NCBI RefSeq assembly: GCF_026627925.1
Contig: NZ_JAPNLE010000007.1
Span: 372,001 to 436,000 of the forward strand
Length of the DNA: 64,000 nt
Reading direction: 5' to 3'
DNA from: Cupriavidus sp. D39
GTDB lineage: Bacteria > Pseudomonadota > Gammaproteobacteria > Burkholderiales > Burkholderiaceae
Shown here: one piece after another, positions 36,870 through 46,230 of the stretch
How positions within the stretch are numbered: position 1 is the stretch's first letter
How the letters are laid out: each line of letters starts with the position of its first letter
Translations under genes and position numbers: made by a program
The notes under the pieces: model-generated
Told to the model about the DNA's origin: nothing
Seen by the model: only the letters and a program-made list of their open reading frames with translations
Database searches by the model: none

Positions 36870-37872
36870 ATGTGGAAATATGCAACGGTGTCGATTCTGG
36901 CTTTGCTCGCGATCTCAATCGGGAGGTTGACTGAGGCCGGGGCGGAATCACCTAAGGTCATCGAAAACTCCCTCGGGATGAAGTTCATCTTGGTCCCGTC
37001 TGGGGAATTCATGATGGGTAGCAACGAGTCGCCAGAAGAACTTGCCAAGGCATTTCCGCAATATGAGCGTGACCGGTTGCTGGGAATTGGCGACGAAGCA
37101 CCGGTGCACAAGGTTCGCGTCACTCGGTCGTTTTACCTGGGGCAATACGAAGTCACGGTGGGCCAATTCAAGCGGTTTTTGGAAGCATCTGGCTACACGC
37201 CCGAATCGGAAACTGATGGCACGGGCGGCTACGGCTACAACCCCAAATACGACCCCGAGAAATCGGATCGGCGCGATGCCTTTGAGGGGCGGAGTCCAAA
37301 GTATTCATGGCGCAACCCTGGCTTTCGCCAGGGTGACGATCATCCAGTCGTGAATGTCATCTGGAACGATGCCGTGGCGATGACAAAATGGCTTAGCGAG
37401 AAGGAAGGGAAGACATATCGCCTCCCAACCGAAGCCGAATGGGAATATGCCTGCCGTGCCGGCACCAGCACACGATATTACAGCGGAAACGATCCGCAAT
37501 CGCTTCTTAAGGTCGCAAATACGTTCGATGCCGATACCCAAGAGAACTGGCCGAAGTGGAAGAGCTATGCGACGCAGGGGCACGATGGCTTCCGATTCAC
37601 CGCGCCGGTGGGCAGCTTCGCACCAAACGCACTGGGCCGGCAACGCGTGGGAATGGGTGGCGGACTGGTATGACGAAAACTACTACGCAAGAGCGCCCAT
37701 TGAAGATCCCCAAGGTCCTGCGTCCGGCGACGTGCGCGTGCGCCGCGGTGGATCGTGGCACACTTGGCCGTTCTACGCCAGGTCGTCGTATCGCAACTGG
37801 AACACGCCGCAGACGCGCTACGCGCTGGTCGGTATGCGCCTCGTAAGGGAAACGGATGTGGATGCGCGATAG
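36870..37872 (+). pseudogene. Formylglycine-generating-enzyme (SUMF1)-like protein with a 14-bp loss
   Basis: The signal peptide MWKYATVSILALLAISIGRL is followed by the FGE-sulfatase domain: GMKFILVPSGEFMMGSNES, SFYLGQYEVTVGQFKRFLEA, YRLPTEAEWEYACRAGTSTR and, in another frame, GNAWEWVADWYDENY and VRRGGSWHTWPFYARSSYRN to GMRLVRETD. The frame breaks at 37635-37645: after SFAPNALG, the usual LxDMxGN is missing four residues, equivalent to 14 bases. Real FGEs oxidise a sulfatase cysteine; many homologues like this lack the catalytic cysteines and have other roles. The multi-base loss is a true deletion, not a homopolymer error. Confidence 0.75.
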
Positions 37873-38369
37873 CCGCTGATGCCGATACCTCGACCAGCGG
37901 GCAGCGAGAAGAAAGGGCCTTCGTCGGTCTTTTGCCCTCCGTCTCACCTGGGCCGAGATTCGGGATAAGGTCGACTACAGTGACAGCTACATTGGATCGT
38001 TGGAGCAAGCGCGTTAACGCGGAGCGGTTGGCTGGCTTGTTCACTCGCCATGCCGGGCGCGAGTGCTATAAGGCCATCGCCGATTGGCTAGCCTATATTT
38101 CAAGTTGAGCGTTCTTGAGCTTCCCAATAGTCTTCTCGATGCGATCCCTCACTTCCCCGCGCAGCTTAGAGCATTTATCCTTGCTGGCTGCCTCCGACGA
38201 TGGACGAGAAAGGCCTCGCCGGCACCGGGTGGAGCGGCGAGGCGAATGAAAGGTTGAGAGGAACCTTCCAATGGGACTTCTAGGATGCACTTGGCTCGGC
38301 GGCGCGAATGTCTGCTAACGCACCTAGCAAAAACGCGTTTCGGCGGGGTCCTCCTCTGCCTTATTCTGA
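37873..38369. other. Gap with possible transposase debris
   Basis: A minus-strand stretch ending at 38093 (LRGEVRDRIEKTIGKLKNAQ) resembles an IS5-type transposase tail. Nothing else is supported. Confidence 0.3.
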
Positions 38370-38798
38370 AGGCACGACCCTCCCTTAGGGCATCTCCTTA
38401 TACAGAAGTAAGACCGTCTTCGCAGCGAGGTAGGAAGCCCGAGGCAGCGGAAATTTCGAGGTAGGGGGTTGTTAACTTCGCCGGACTCGCGTTTACTCTC
38501 GGATTTTCGCGCAGTTATGAGCAACGAGTCGGGGGCGTGGGTGGACGAGGAATTTGAGAGTCTGGATCTTGGTGATCCGCGGCGGGATCGGCGCGCCAAG
38601 GAGTTGCTCAAGCGGTTTGCGGCCATGCCTACGGCGAGCATCCCTGGCGCATGCGATGACTGGTCGCAAACCATTGGGGCGTATCGGTTTCTCGGCAATG
38701 AGCAGATCGACTGGCGGGACGTGATGCAGCCCCATTGGGAGCGCACTGCAGCGAGGGCCGCGCAGTTTCCGGTAGTGCTGTGCATCGCTGATACGACC

Positions 38799-38830
38799 GA
38801 GCTGTAACGCCGTGCACCGCGTTACAGCTC
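38799..38830. repeat. Hairpin at the left junction of the mini-element
   Basis: Arms GAGCTGTAACGC and GCGTTACAGCTC (12 bases each, perfect) around CGTGCACC. The arm equals the target GAGCTG plus the first six bases of the element, so it duplicates the junction in inverse order. Confidence 0.75.
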
Positions 38831-39284
38831 TAACGCAGAGTGTATTTTAATGCGGAGTAGTTCACCGAAGACAATGTAACTGGACTTCTCTCAAAGCAGA
38901 TCGAGTATCGCGTTTGTTCGGCATTGCTCCGCATAATATTGACATCTTTCTGGCCCCGGCTGGAGACTTCTGCTCAAGGAGGTCGGCACACTTGTGCGTT
39001 GTCCGTCTTGCAAGTCACCAAGGATCTCAGAAAGGTTTCGCTTTGGCTCGGCAACGCACACATGCAGACGAGCGAGGTCTACTCACGTGCGGACCCATCG
39101 GTAAAAATGGAAGCGCTCGACGCAATCGTCTCGCCAAATCTGCGTTCCCGACGCTTCAAGGCTACGGATGAACTCATCGCCCCTCTAAGATCGAGTTCCC
39201 TTATGCGGAGAAAAAAGTAGTCAAATTCATTCGCCAACGGGGCCTCCACGAACGGGGCTCCGCATTAAAATACACTCTGCATTA
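38805..39284. mobile_element. 480-bp mini-element with tyrosine-recombinase remnant (RIT-like)
   Basis: It is flanked by GAGCTG at 38799-38804 and 39285-39290, and bounded by inverted repeats of about 27 bases: AACGCAGAGTGTATTTTAAT(GCGGAG) at 38832-38857 and, inverted, CTCCGCATTAAAATACACTC(TGCATTA). It encodes the C-terminus of a tyrosine recombinase. The left end also has a 12-base hairpin. The size and cargo suggest an internally deleted relative of the recombinase-in-trio elements known from Cupriavidus; that name is inferred. Confidence 0.6.
38990..39220 (+). pseudogene. Tyrosine recombinase C-terminal remnant
   Basis: The frame reads HTCALSVLQVTKDLRKVSLW then LGNAHMQTSEVYSRADPSVK and MEALDAIV. 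This is the C-terminal catalytic block of a phage-integrase-type recombinase: the H of the HxxR box, LGNAHMQTSEVY in place of LGHxxxxTTxxY, and the final Tyr nucleophile. The N-terminal part with the first catalytic Arg is missing. It lies inside the 480-bp mini-element and is not functional by itself. Confidence 0.65.
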
Positions 39285-41620
39285 GAGCTGAACTTCAATG
39301 GCCAGGAAATCGAGGGGCTGGGGCCGCTGAGCTACGAAGCCCAGCGGGGCATGTATTTACATCCGACCTACGCGGTGACGCCTGACCGTGAACCGCTGGG
39401 AGTGATCGATGCCTGGATGTGGGCTCGGGAGCCGAAGGACGCCAACGGCAACCGCGGCGGGATCAAGGAAAGCGTACGCTGGATTGAAGGGTATGAACGG
39501 GTTGCGGAGCAAGCCGCGCTGTTGCCCCAGACACGGCTGGTGTATGTGACGGACCGCGAGGGTGATATTGCCGAGTTGATGGCGCGCGCCCAGGAACTTG
39601 GCCAGCCAGCCGACTGGTTGATCCGCAGCCAACACAACCGCAACCTTGCCGAGGGCGGCAAGTTGTGGGATAGCGTCGGAGCCAGCCCGGTACTTGGGGA
39701 AATCACCTTTATCTTGCCGGGGCGTGCAGGCCAGAAGGCGCGCGAGGTCAAACAGGAGCTACGCGCCCAACGTGTGAAGCTGCCGGGCCTGGCCGGAGCG
39801 GCACTCACCTGTGTAGAGGCCAGGGAAATCGGAGCGCCTGCAGGCGTCAAGCCGGTGGTTTGGCGGTTGTTGACGAACCGAGAAGCGCAGGACGCCGATG
39901 CTGTCATCGAACTCGTCGACTGGTGTGTGTCACGAACACAGGCGAAAGCTTGTGATGCTGTATCAAAGATGGGAGATGGCCTCCCGAAGTCGGCCTGCAG
40001 GGGCAGGCTTCAAACCGCCCAGTGCTACTGCGTTCAAAAGGCGTGGTGGTGAGCGACTGCGGAAAAGGCATCGTAAAGATGTCAGGTACGTGTTGAGAAG
40101 ATGAACGCAAGTGAACCGTCCGATGACGCATCGTTAATGAGTAAAAGTACTGTCAAAACTGGAGTCGACCAGTTGCTCCAGGATTAGTCGGGACGATACC
40201 TGCTTACGGTCCCGATGGCAGTCGGTGTATAGGCGGCATGAGCTCAATACAGGCTCTGATACGGAACGTGAGAACCTTGTTCTGGATGCGAAGGGAAATA
40301 ACGAATGGCAGACACCATGAGGAAGAATACCGATGCCGGAACGAGGGGCGGAGCTGCTCGTAGTAGTGAGGAAGCTTTTGTAATGAAAGTGGAGCGAAGG
40401 GGCAGCGTTATCCTGCTGACGACGGTCACCAACCTGCCATGTGGGGATGAGTGACGTGACATCAGCGAAACCTTATAGCATTGCAAAGCGCACCGTATGG
40501 GAGGCATACCAGCAAGTAAAGGCTAACCGGGGAACTGCCGGCATCGACGATGAAACAATAGTCGAGTTCGAGCGGAACCTGTCCGGGAATTTGTATAAGC
40601 TGTGGAACCGGATGTCGTCGGGGTCGTATTTCCCACCACCGGTCAAGCAAGTGGAAATTCCGAAGGCAAACGGTGGCTTCAGAAAACTCGGTATTCCAAC
40701 CGTTTCAGATCGGATTGCGCAGACTGTCGCCAAGCTCATCATCGAACCGATACTCGACCCAATGTTTCATCCAGACTCATATGGATATCGGCCGGGGCGT
40801 TCGGCGAAACAGGCGGTTGCTGTCACCAGACAACGGTGCTGGCGATATGACTGGGTGGTTGAGTTTGATATCAAGGCGGCCTTCGATCAAATTGATCACG
40901 GCCTATTGATGAAGGCGGTCCGCACCCATATCAGCGAAAGCTGGATTCTGCTGTATATCGAGAGGTGGCTGACTGCTCCGTTCGAGGCGGAAGACGGCAC
41001 TCGTTTGCCGCGGGAACGTGGTACCCCGCAAGGGGGCGTGGTCAGTCCGATCCTGATGAACCTGTTCATGCACTATGCGTTCGACCGCTGGATGCATCGC
41101 ACCTATCCGCAGTGCCCTTTTGCCCGCTACGCCGACGACGCGGTAGTTCACTGTCGCAATCTAAAGCAGGCGGAAGCCCTGATGCAGTCCATCGCATCGA
41201 GGCTAGAGGAGTGTGGACTGACGATGCATCCGGAGAAATCGAAGATCGTATATTGCAGGCAAAGCCGCCGTCGCGGAACCTATCCGCACGTGCAATTCAC
41301 GTTCCTCGGTTTTACTTTTCGACCGAGAGCGGCGCTCGACAAGCAGCACCGGCAATTCACCAGCTTCCTGCCGGCTGCGAGTACGGATGCCATCAAGCGG
41401 ATGCGGCAAACGGTGCGTGGGTGGAAGCTACACCGTCAGACTCCGGCGACGCTTGCCGAACTGGCGCAGCAATACAACCTGACGATACGTGGGTGGTGGA
41501 ACTACTATGGGGCGTTCTATCGGACAGCAATGCACAAGCTCTCTGGTTATATCGATCGAAAACTAGTACAACATCCCGGAAATAGCTTGAATAAATAATC
41601 GCCTCGGATATCATGGCGGG

Positions 41621-42703
41621 ATGAGTCGAGGCCGCTATGCAACGCCAGTGAAGCTGGCGAAGAAAGAAAGACAGGAACTGTTATCGCTGATCGAGCGCAA
41701 GACGGCGCCGCAGCGAGATGTGATGCGCGCGCGAATCGCGTTGTGGGCCCACGAGGGCCACGCCAATACAGTCATTGCGCGGGAACTGGGTGTATCGGTG
41801 CAAACGGTCTGCCTGTGGCGCAAGCGTATTGCCCAGCAAGGTGCCCAAGGCATTCGCGAGGGCGAGCGCAGCGGCCGTCCGCCGCGCATCACGCACGAGG
41901 CGCGACTACAGTTGATCGCGCTGGCTTGTGAGACGCAGGAACCTGAGGGGCGGGTCACGCCCACGCTCGATGAGATTGTGGCGCGCGCCGTGGAGCGTGG
42001 CGTTGTCGAGCAGATCAGCCGCAGCCAAGTGCAGCGCATTCTGCAGGCCGGCGACGTGCGTCCGCACCGGGTCCAGCAATGGCTACATAGCCCAGACCCC
42101 GCCTTTCGCGAGAAGGTCAACGGCATTTGCAAACTGTACCGCAAGGCGCCGCGAAACGCGGTGGTGCTCAGTATCGACGAGAAGACCGGCATTCAGGCCA
42201 TCGAGCGTAAGCACCCGGGACGGGTACCCGCGCCGGGGCGGCTGCGTCGGCGTGAGTTTGAATATATTCGTCACGGCACCCAGGCGTTGATTGCGGCGCT
42301 TGACGTGCATACCGGACAGGTGCTGGCAGACTGCCGCGACCGGCGCACCCAGGACGATCTGGTCGCCTTCATGGAGCGCGTGGCAAGCGCGTACCCGGGC
42401 AAACAGGTGCACGTCGTCTGGGACAACCTGAACACACATTGTGCCCAGGCCGTCTGGCAGGCGTTTAACGCGCGGCACGATGAGCGGTTTCACTTCCACT
42501 TCACGCCGTTGCACGCAAGTTGGGTCAATCAGATCGAACTCTGGTTTGCCCGCTACACGCGCCGGGTACTGCGCCATGCGAGTCACACCAGCATCGCGCA
42601 CCTGCGCGAGCGCACCGAGCAGTTTATCCGCGCGCACAATCAGGCGGCACGCCCGTTCAAATGGAGCTTCCGGGGCTATCCGCTGCAAACCGGCGCATCG
42701 TAA
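41621..42703 (+). CDS. IS630-family transposase (360 aa)
   Basis: An N-terminal helix-turn-helix (ANTVIARELGVSVQTVCLWR) is followed by a DDE domain: VVLSIDEKTGIQAIERKHPG, VHVVWDNLNTHCAQAVWQAF and HASWVNQIELWFARYTRRVL. The D, D and E are all in place. It mobilises DNA by cut-and-paste at TA sites. The length is normal and no defect is seen, so it could be active. Intron B starts 10 bases after its stop and does not interrupt it. Confidence 0.92.
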   Translation: MSRGRYATPVKLAKKERQELLSLIERKTAPQRDVMRARIALWAHEGHANTVIARELGVSVQTVCLWRKRIAQQGAQGIREGERSGRPPRITHEARLQLIALACETQEPEGRVTPTLDEIVARAVERGVVEQISRSQVQRILQAGDVRPHRVQQWLHSPDPAFREKVNGICKLYRKAPRNAVVLSIDEKTGIQAIERKHPGRVPAPGRLRRREFEYIRHGTQALIAALDVHTGQVLADCRDRRTQDDLVAFMERVASAYPGKQVHVVWDNLNTHCAQAVWQAFNARHDERFHFHFTPLHASWVNQIELWFARYTRRVLRHASHTSIAHLRERTEQFIRAHNQAARPFKWSFRGYPLQTGAS

Positions 42704-42746
42704 TCGGTCGGAGTAGGAATGCCAGTCACCCAGCACCCCCTCCACA

Positions 42747-42780
42747 GATCCGTACGAGCGGAATTACCGCATACGGCTCC
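42747..42780 (-). ncRNA. Domain V of group II intron B
   Basis: On the minus strand, GGAGCCGTATGCGGTAATTC... and the closing CGTACGG form the 34-base catalytic hairpin. It overlaps the RT stop codon. Confidence 0.85.
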
Positions 42781-44272
42781 TGCCTTGGGTCGTAACGATC
42801 AGACGCTGGTTCGGATAGGGATGGCAAATGTGAGTACAGGGCAACCAATGGGCAACGAGCCGATTCATCTGCTGCCAGCGCAGTCGGCTTTTCTGACTTC
42901 GGCGGTGCAATGCGCGATACCACACGCGGGCCACGAGCGCCCGGAAGCGGGCAAGACGCGGCCCGTTCCGCGGCACGCCGAAGTACCGCATGTGTCCATT
43001 TACCACGGACCCCAAGTACTTGCCTTGTTCCGCGATGGTCTGGTGCATGCGTCGTCGCAGTTGTTGCTTGACTGCCAGCAGCTTGGCGCGCATGCGCTTG
43101 GCGCTGGTCAGCCTCAGGACCGCAAACCGTCCCTTATGTGTCTTCCCACAGCAATGCGTGAATCCAAGGAAGTCGAAGGTCGGCGGCTTGCCCCCATTAC
43201 GGCGTCGGCAGTTCTCGCGCGCGAAACGCCCGAACTCGATCAGCCGCGTTTTGCCCTCGTGCAGTTTCAAGCCGAAGCGGGCCATCCGCTCGGTCACCTC
43301 GCGCTGGAAACGCTCAGCGTCACCGATGTACTGGAACCCTGCGACCCAATCATCGGCATAGCGCACGATGACCATATCGCCTTCGGCATGCCGCGCACGC
43401 CACTGCTTCACCCACAGGTCGAACGCGTAATGGAGATAGATATTGGACAGCAACGGGCTGATGCTTCCGCCCTGAACTGTCCCCACCTCGCTCTGCGTCA
43501 ACCTCTCGTCTTCCAGCACACCAGCGTGCAGCCACTTCTTGATGAGCCGCACAACCCGTGTGTCCGCTACCCGGTGCTCGATGAATCTGACCAGCCAGTC
43601 GTGTTCGATTGTGTCGTAGAACTTGCTGATGTCCGCATCGAGTATCCAGTTCACCTTTCGTTGTTCCACCCCCACGCTCACGGCGTCCAGTGCGTTGTGC
43701 GCGCTCTTGCCGGGACGGAAGCCGTAACTGAACCCGAGGAAATCCTGTTCGTAGATTGCGTTCAGCACTTCGACCGTGGCGAGTTGGACGAGCTTGTCCT
43801 CCAGCGCCGGCACGCCCAGCGGGCGCTTGCTGCCGTCGGCCTTGTCGATGTACACGCGTCTGACAGGCTGGGGCCGGTAAGCCCCTCGGGCCAGCCGGTC
43901 GGACAGGTCCAGAAGGCGAGCCTCAAGGTCCAGTCCGTACGACTGCCACGTCTGACCGTCCACCCCGGCCGCCGCCTTGCGCGTCAGCGCAACGTAGGCT
44001 GCCCGCAGGCGGTCGACTGCGTAGATGTGATGCATCAGGGTGGTGAACTTCGCACCCGGTCGGCCTTTGGCCGTCTGTCGTATGCCGTCGAGCGCCGTTC
44101 CCATGTCATATGCCCGCCCCAATCTGCGGGACATGCGCGCTGCGACTGCATTGCCCTTGGCCCGCCGCCTTCCCTCCACCACCTCCGCCACCGCAGGAAT
44201 TGCACCCGCAGTCTTGTTCGGCAGCTTCTCAGGTACTACGCAGCAGTCCGACTTCCCACGCCCGTCGCTCAT
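42764..44272 (-). CDS. Group II intron B reverse transcriptase/maturase (502 aa)
   Basis: RT blocks: YRPQPVRRVYIDKADGSKRP, GFSYGFRPGKSAHNALDAVS, VGTVQGGSISPLLSNIYLHY and MVIVRYADDWVAGFQ (YADD). The maturase follows, and the end, LIVTTQGRSRMR, is usual for this class. The stop codon lies within the first stem of domain V, so ORF and ribozyme overlap by 17 bases. It makes cDNA at the target and helps splicing. It is a long start-of-frame call; translation could also begin at MSRRLGRAYDMG. Its complement has a long open frame that is only a shadow. Confidence 0.9.
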   Translation of the reverse strand: MSDGRGKSDCCVVPEKLPNKTAGAIPAVAEVVEGRRRAKGNAVAARMSRRLGRAYDMGTALDGIRQTAKGRPGAKFTTLMHHIYAVDRLRAAYVALTRKAAAGVDGQTWQSYGLDLEARLLDLSDRLARGAYRPQPVRRVYIDKADGSKRPLGVPALEDKLVQLATVEVLNAIYEQDFLGFSYGFRPGKSAHNALDAVSVGVEQRKVNWILDADISKFYDTIEHDWLVRFIEHRVADTRVVRLIKKWLHAGVLEDERLTQSEVGTVQGGSISPLLSNIYLHYAFDLWVKQWRARHAEGDMVIVRYADDWVAGFQYIGDAERFQREVTERMARFGLKLHEGKTRLIEFGRFARENCRRRNGGKPPTFDFLGFTHCCGKTHKGRFAVLRLTSAKRMRAKLLAVKQQLRRRMHQTIAEQGKYLGSVVNGHMRYFGVPRNGPRLARFRALVARVWYRALHRRSQKSRLRWQQMNRLVAHWLPCTHICHPYPNQRLIVTTQGRSRMR

Positions 44273-44672
44273 CGTCGTACGCCCTCAGGCTTCACGATGC
44301 GCGCTACGCCCAACGCTTCCCAGCGGGACGTAGCAGGGCGCGGGATCTCCCGGTTCCCGAGCAAAGTGTTTCTGCGCGTGCACGGGGTCTTCGACCGCGC
44401 GGGGTCCGATGCTGCCTCGCCAATGCGGCAGCACCGATGTGACCTTCGGCTTAATCCTAGAGCCTCGGCACCCCGTTCAACCCGTGCCTTGCGGCACGGG
44501 GCATGTATTTCGCGGCTCAATACCCGGCCCGCGCGTACCCCTGTCAACGCTTCGCCTGCACCCTTGCGGGTACACACGCATGACTCGGGGCCGCCGTGGC
44601 TGGCTAGACCTTCAACGTATGACTCTTTCATTCACAACACTTTGCCGGTTTTGACCGGCGCACAGAATCGAC

Positions 44673-44972
44673 ATGCCAGCCTTACCCACCAAACTTTACG
44701 CTGCCAAATTGCAGCAGCAACTGCGCAGCCTGCTCGGCCACGAGCAGATCATCACACAAGCCTACGGGCGTCACCTGCTGATCAAACGTCTGGACGACGA
44801 GGAGCCGACCGTGGTGGCTCGGCTGACCGAACTCGCCCGCAATCGTTATGGCGCCGCCTTTCGCAACCATAGCGGGCGTTGGGAACCGTTGCCAGGCGAA
44901 GGCTCGCTCGACGAGATGGCCGAGGTGGTCGTCACGCTCCTGCACCTATATCTGCAGCCCGATAATTATTAA
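44673..44972 (+). CDS. 99-aa accessory ORF of the IS630 element
   Basis: It starts MPALPTKLYAAKLQQQLRSL and continues LLIKRLDDEEPTVVARLTEL, then NRYGAAFRNHSGRWEPLPGE. I cannot name the family. It lies between the transposase and the right end of the IS630 element, so it is part of that element. Intron B ends 9 bases before its ATG and so moves it away from the transposase. A small DNA-binding or accessory role is a guess. Confidence 0.55.
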   Translation: MPALPTKLYAAKLQQQLRSLLGHEQIITQAYGRHLLIKRLDDEEPTVVARLTELARNRYGAAFRNHSGRWEPLPGEGSLDEMAEVVVTLLHLYLQPDNY

Positions 44973-45134
44973 AGCTATTTACGGGATGTTGTACTAGAGC
45001 AATGGGCCAGACGGAAATACAAAACACTGACGCGGCACAAGCGGCGCAGTGCGGAATGGCTTCGCAAGATGAAGGAACTCTACCCCACATTGTTCTTCCA
45101 CTGGCATGTCGCAGGAAATAGGGTTGGATAACGG

Positions 45135-45168
45135 GAGCCGTATGAGGCGCGAGCCTCACGTACGGTTC
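45135..45168 (+). ncRNA. Domain V of group II intron A
   Basis: GAGCCGTATGAGGCGCGAGC then CTCACGTACGGTTC, the bacterial group II catalytic hairpin, 13 bases after the RT stop. Confidence 0.9.
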
Positions 45169-45636
45169 TGCGAGAGGCTCAAGGTGAAACTCCTTGGGCC
45201 TACTCACCATCGAGCCAGATGGGAAGTGGAGATGTTTTTCCATGTCCTGAAGACCGGCTGCAAGGTCGAAGCGCTACAGCTCTCGCACATGGATCGTGTG
45301 GAGCGGGCCTTGGCGCTGTACATGGTGGTGGCGTGGCGCGTTGCCCGCTTGATGCGGCTGGGCAGAACCTGCCCGGATCTGGATGCGTCCCTATTCTTCG
45401 ACGCCGACGAGATTCGGGGGGCATACGTGCTCGCCAAGAAGGCCCGCCCGAAGACACCAGTCACACTCAATCAGATGATTCGGTTGGTTGCTTCCCTGGG
45501 TGGGTTCCTCGGGCGCAAGAGCGATGGCGAGCCCGGCGCTAAGACGATCTGGATCGGCATGCAGCGAACCATGGACGCCGCGCTCACCATTCAAGCACTG
45601 CGGGAAGAGTCATGACTTCTGTATAAGGAAATGCCC

Positions 45637-46230
45637 TTAGGGGCCGTGCTTTTTGTCGAGCAGCGACCCATGGAAGCCATCGTGGCACCAGCCGCAATAT
45701 AGGGAACGCCCTTTGCCCGTACTGCGCGCCGGTGTCGTCCACTATCTCGATTTCATATCGTTCCCCTCTGCTGGACCTCATCCTTAAAAGGGGCTCGAGG
45801 CAATGCCTTCCACAACGGAGCCGTGGCCAACGATCCAGCAAACTCTCCGAATTCCCGTTGTTGTCTTCTTCTGCGCCTGCTCGGTGCCATTCGTGGCACG
45901 AAGACGCCCCCCGCAATTTCCACCGCCACGAGCCGAGGTGTCCCGGCGCGAGCGGAAGCGGCGCCGGGGTGCAGCAGCCGCGGGAGCACCGTCTCCGGGC
46001 TCGGCGCCTGGTCTGCCGGGCCGTGCGCAGGCCGCCCGCGCTCCGAGTATTCGATCGCCGCGTCGTTGCGCCAACAGCAGCTTGAGCACGGCCGGCTGGG
46101 CGTCCTGCCTCGGCCAGCGACCCATAGCGGCGCTTGACGCGCGCGAGCGTCCAGTACACGTAGACCGGATGCCCCAGCGCCTCGGCCATGGACAGGCGCG
46201 AGATCCACACGTTGTTGAATCGCGGCGAAT
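45637..46230 (-). pseudogene. Degenerate hypothetical gene with CxxC motif
   Basis: The start region reads MAEALGHPVYVYWTLARVKR then RYGSLAEAGRP. The end, after one-base repairs, reads RYEIEIVDDTGAQYGQR then SLYCGWCHDGFHGSLLDKKH and a stop at 45637-45639 that lies in the IS4 terminal repeat. The middle is scrambled between frames. I do not know the family; CGWCHDG may bind metal. It is broken by several shifts, and its 3' end may have been supplied by the IS. Confidence 0.35.

Larger units (their letters stand above)
42713..44663 (-). mobile_element. Group II intron B (about 1.95 kb), inserted in the IS630 element
   Basis: The minus-strand 5' end is GTGCG (44659-44663), which fits GUGYG. Domain V is at 42747-42780 and the 3' end is at about 42713 (..CCTAC). 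Nothing interrupts it and its reverse transcriptase is intact. It lies antisense to the IS630 transposase, in the spacer between that gene and the 99-residue ORF, so it does little harm to its host. It could be splicing- and retrohoming-competent. Confidence 0.85.
41569..44991. mobile_element. IS630-family element inside intron A, carrying intron B
   Basis: The ends are CAACATCCCGGAAATAGC at 41569 and, inverted, GCTATTTACGGGATGTTG to 44991, with TA on both sides (41567-41568 and 44992-44993). TA duplication is the rule for this family. It contains the transposase, a 99-residue ORF and the second group II intron between them. Without the intron it is about 1.5 kb. Confidence 0.88.
40447..45121 (+). 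pseudogene. Group II intron A reverse transcriptase, split by IS630
   Basis: The first part (40447-41566) starts MSDVTSAKPYSIAKRTVWEA and has the RT blocks KPYSIAK..., GTPQGGVVSPILMNLFMHYA and CPFARYADDAVVHCRN (YADD catalytic core). It ends in the GIIM maturase at GYIDRKLV. The second part (44994-45121) resumes LEQWARRKYKTLTRHKRRSA then EWLRKMKELYPTLFFHWHVA and a stop. Joining across the TA target restores one frame of about 415 residues. RT and maturase motifs are complete, so only the IS630 insertion breaks it. Confidence 0.85.
39925..45208 (+). mobile_element. Group II intron A, interrupted by an IS630 element
   Basis: The 5' end is GTGTG (39925), fitting the GUGYG rule, directly in the codon for the YREK tyrosine of the IS4 transposase. 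Domain V lies at 45135-45168 and the 3' end near 45208 (within 2 bases). The ribozyme 5' part spans 39925-40440, and the intron-encoded reverse transcriptase starts at 40447. An IS630 element inside its maturase end separates the last 42 codons and domains V-VI from the rest. Without that element the intron is about 1.9 kb. Confidence 0.85.
38516..45615 (+). pseudogene. IS4-family transposase gene in three pieces
   Basis: Piece 1 (38516-38804) starts MSNESGAWVDEEFESLDLGD and has the Tn5-type DNA-binding domain, ending IADTTEL. Piece 2 (39285-39924) resumes at ELNFNGQEIEGLGPLSYEAQ and holds YVTDREGDIAELM, ending IELVDW. Piece 3 (45209-45615) resumes RARWEVEMFFHVLKTGCKVE to a stop. Joined, the exons give DWYRARWEVE, the YREK-type motif with the catalytic glutamate. 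The three acidic residues are all still encoded. Removing the remnant and splicing the intron would restore the whole frame, so the gene is disrupted, not decayed. Confidence 0.88.
38370..45652. mobile_element. IS4-family element (IS50-like) carrying nested insertions
   Basis: The ends are inverted repeats: TTAGGGCATCTCCTTATACA(GAAGT) near 38386-38410 and its inverted partner near 45615-45640. Similarity extends outward to about 38370 and 45652 (GGCACGACCC against AGCACGGCCC). Inside lies one transposase gene split by a 480-bp remnant and by a 5.3-kb group II intron. Without these the element would be about 1.5 kb, normal for the family. No clear target duplication is visible. Confidence 0.8.

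Noticed and set aside
39923..39927. Alternative 5' splice position of intron A at 39923
   Set aside because: GTGTG also starts at 39923, but only the start at 39925 lets the exons rejoin as DWYRARWE in the IS4 transposase frame.
42719..44872. A 717-codon open frame on the plus strand across intron B
   Set aside because: It is the complement of the intron B reverse transcriptase, whose RT motifs and domain V are on the minus strand. The plus frame has no domain, and its composition is that of an antisense shadow.
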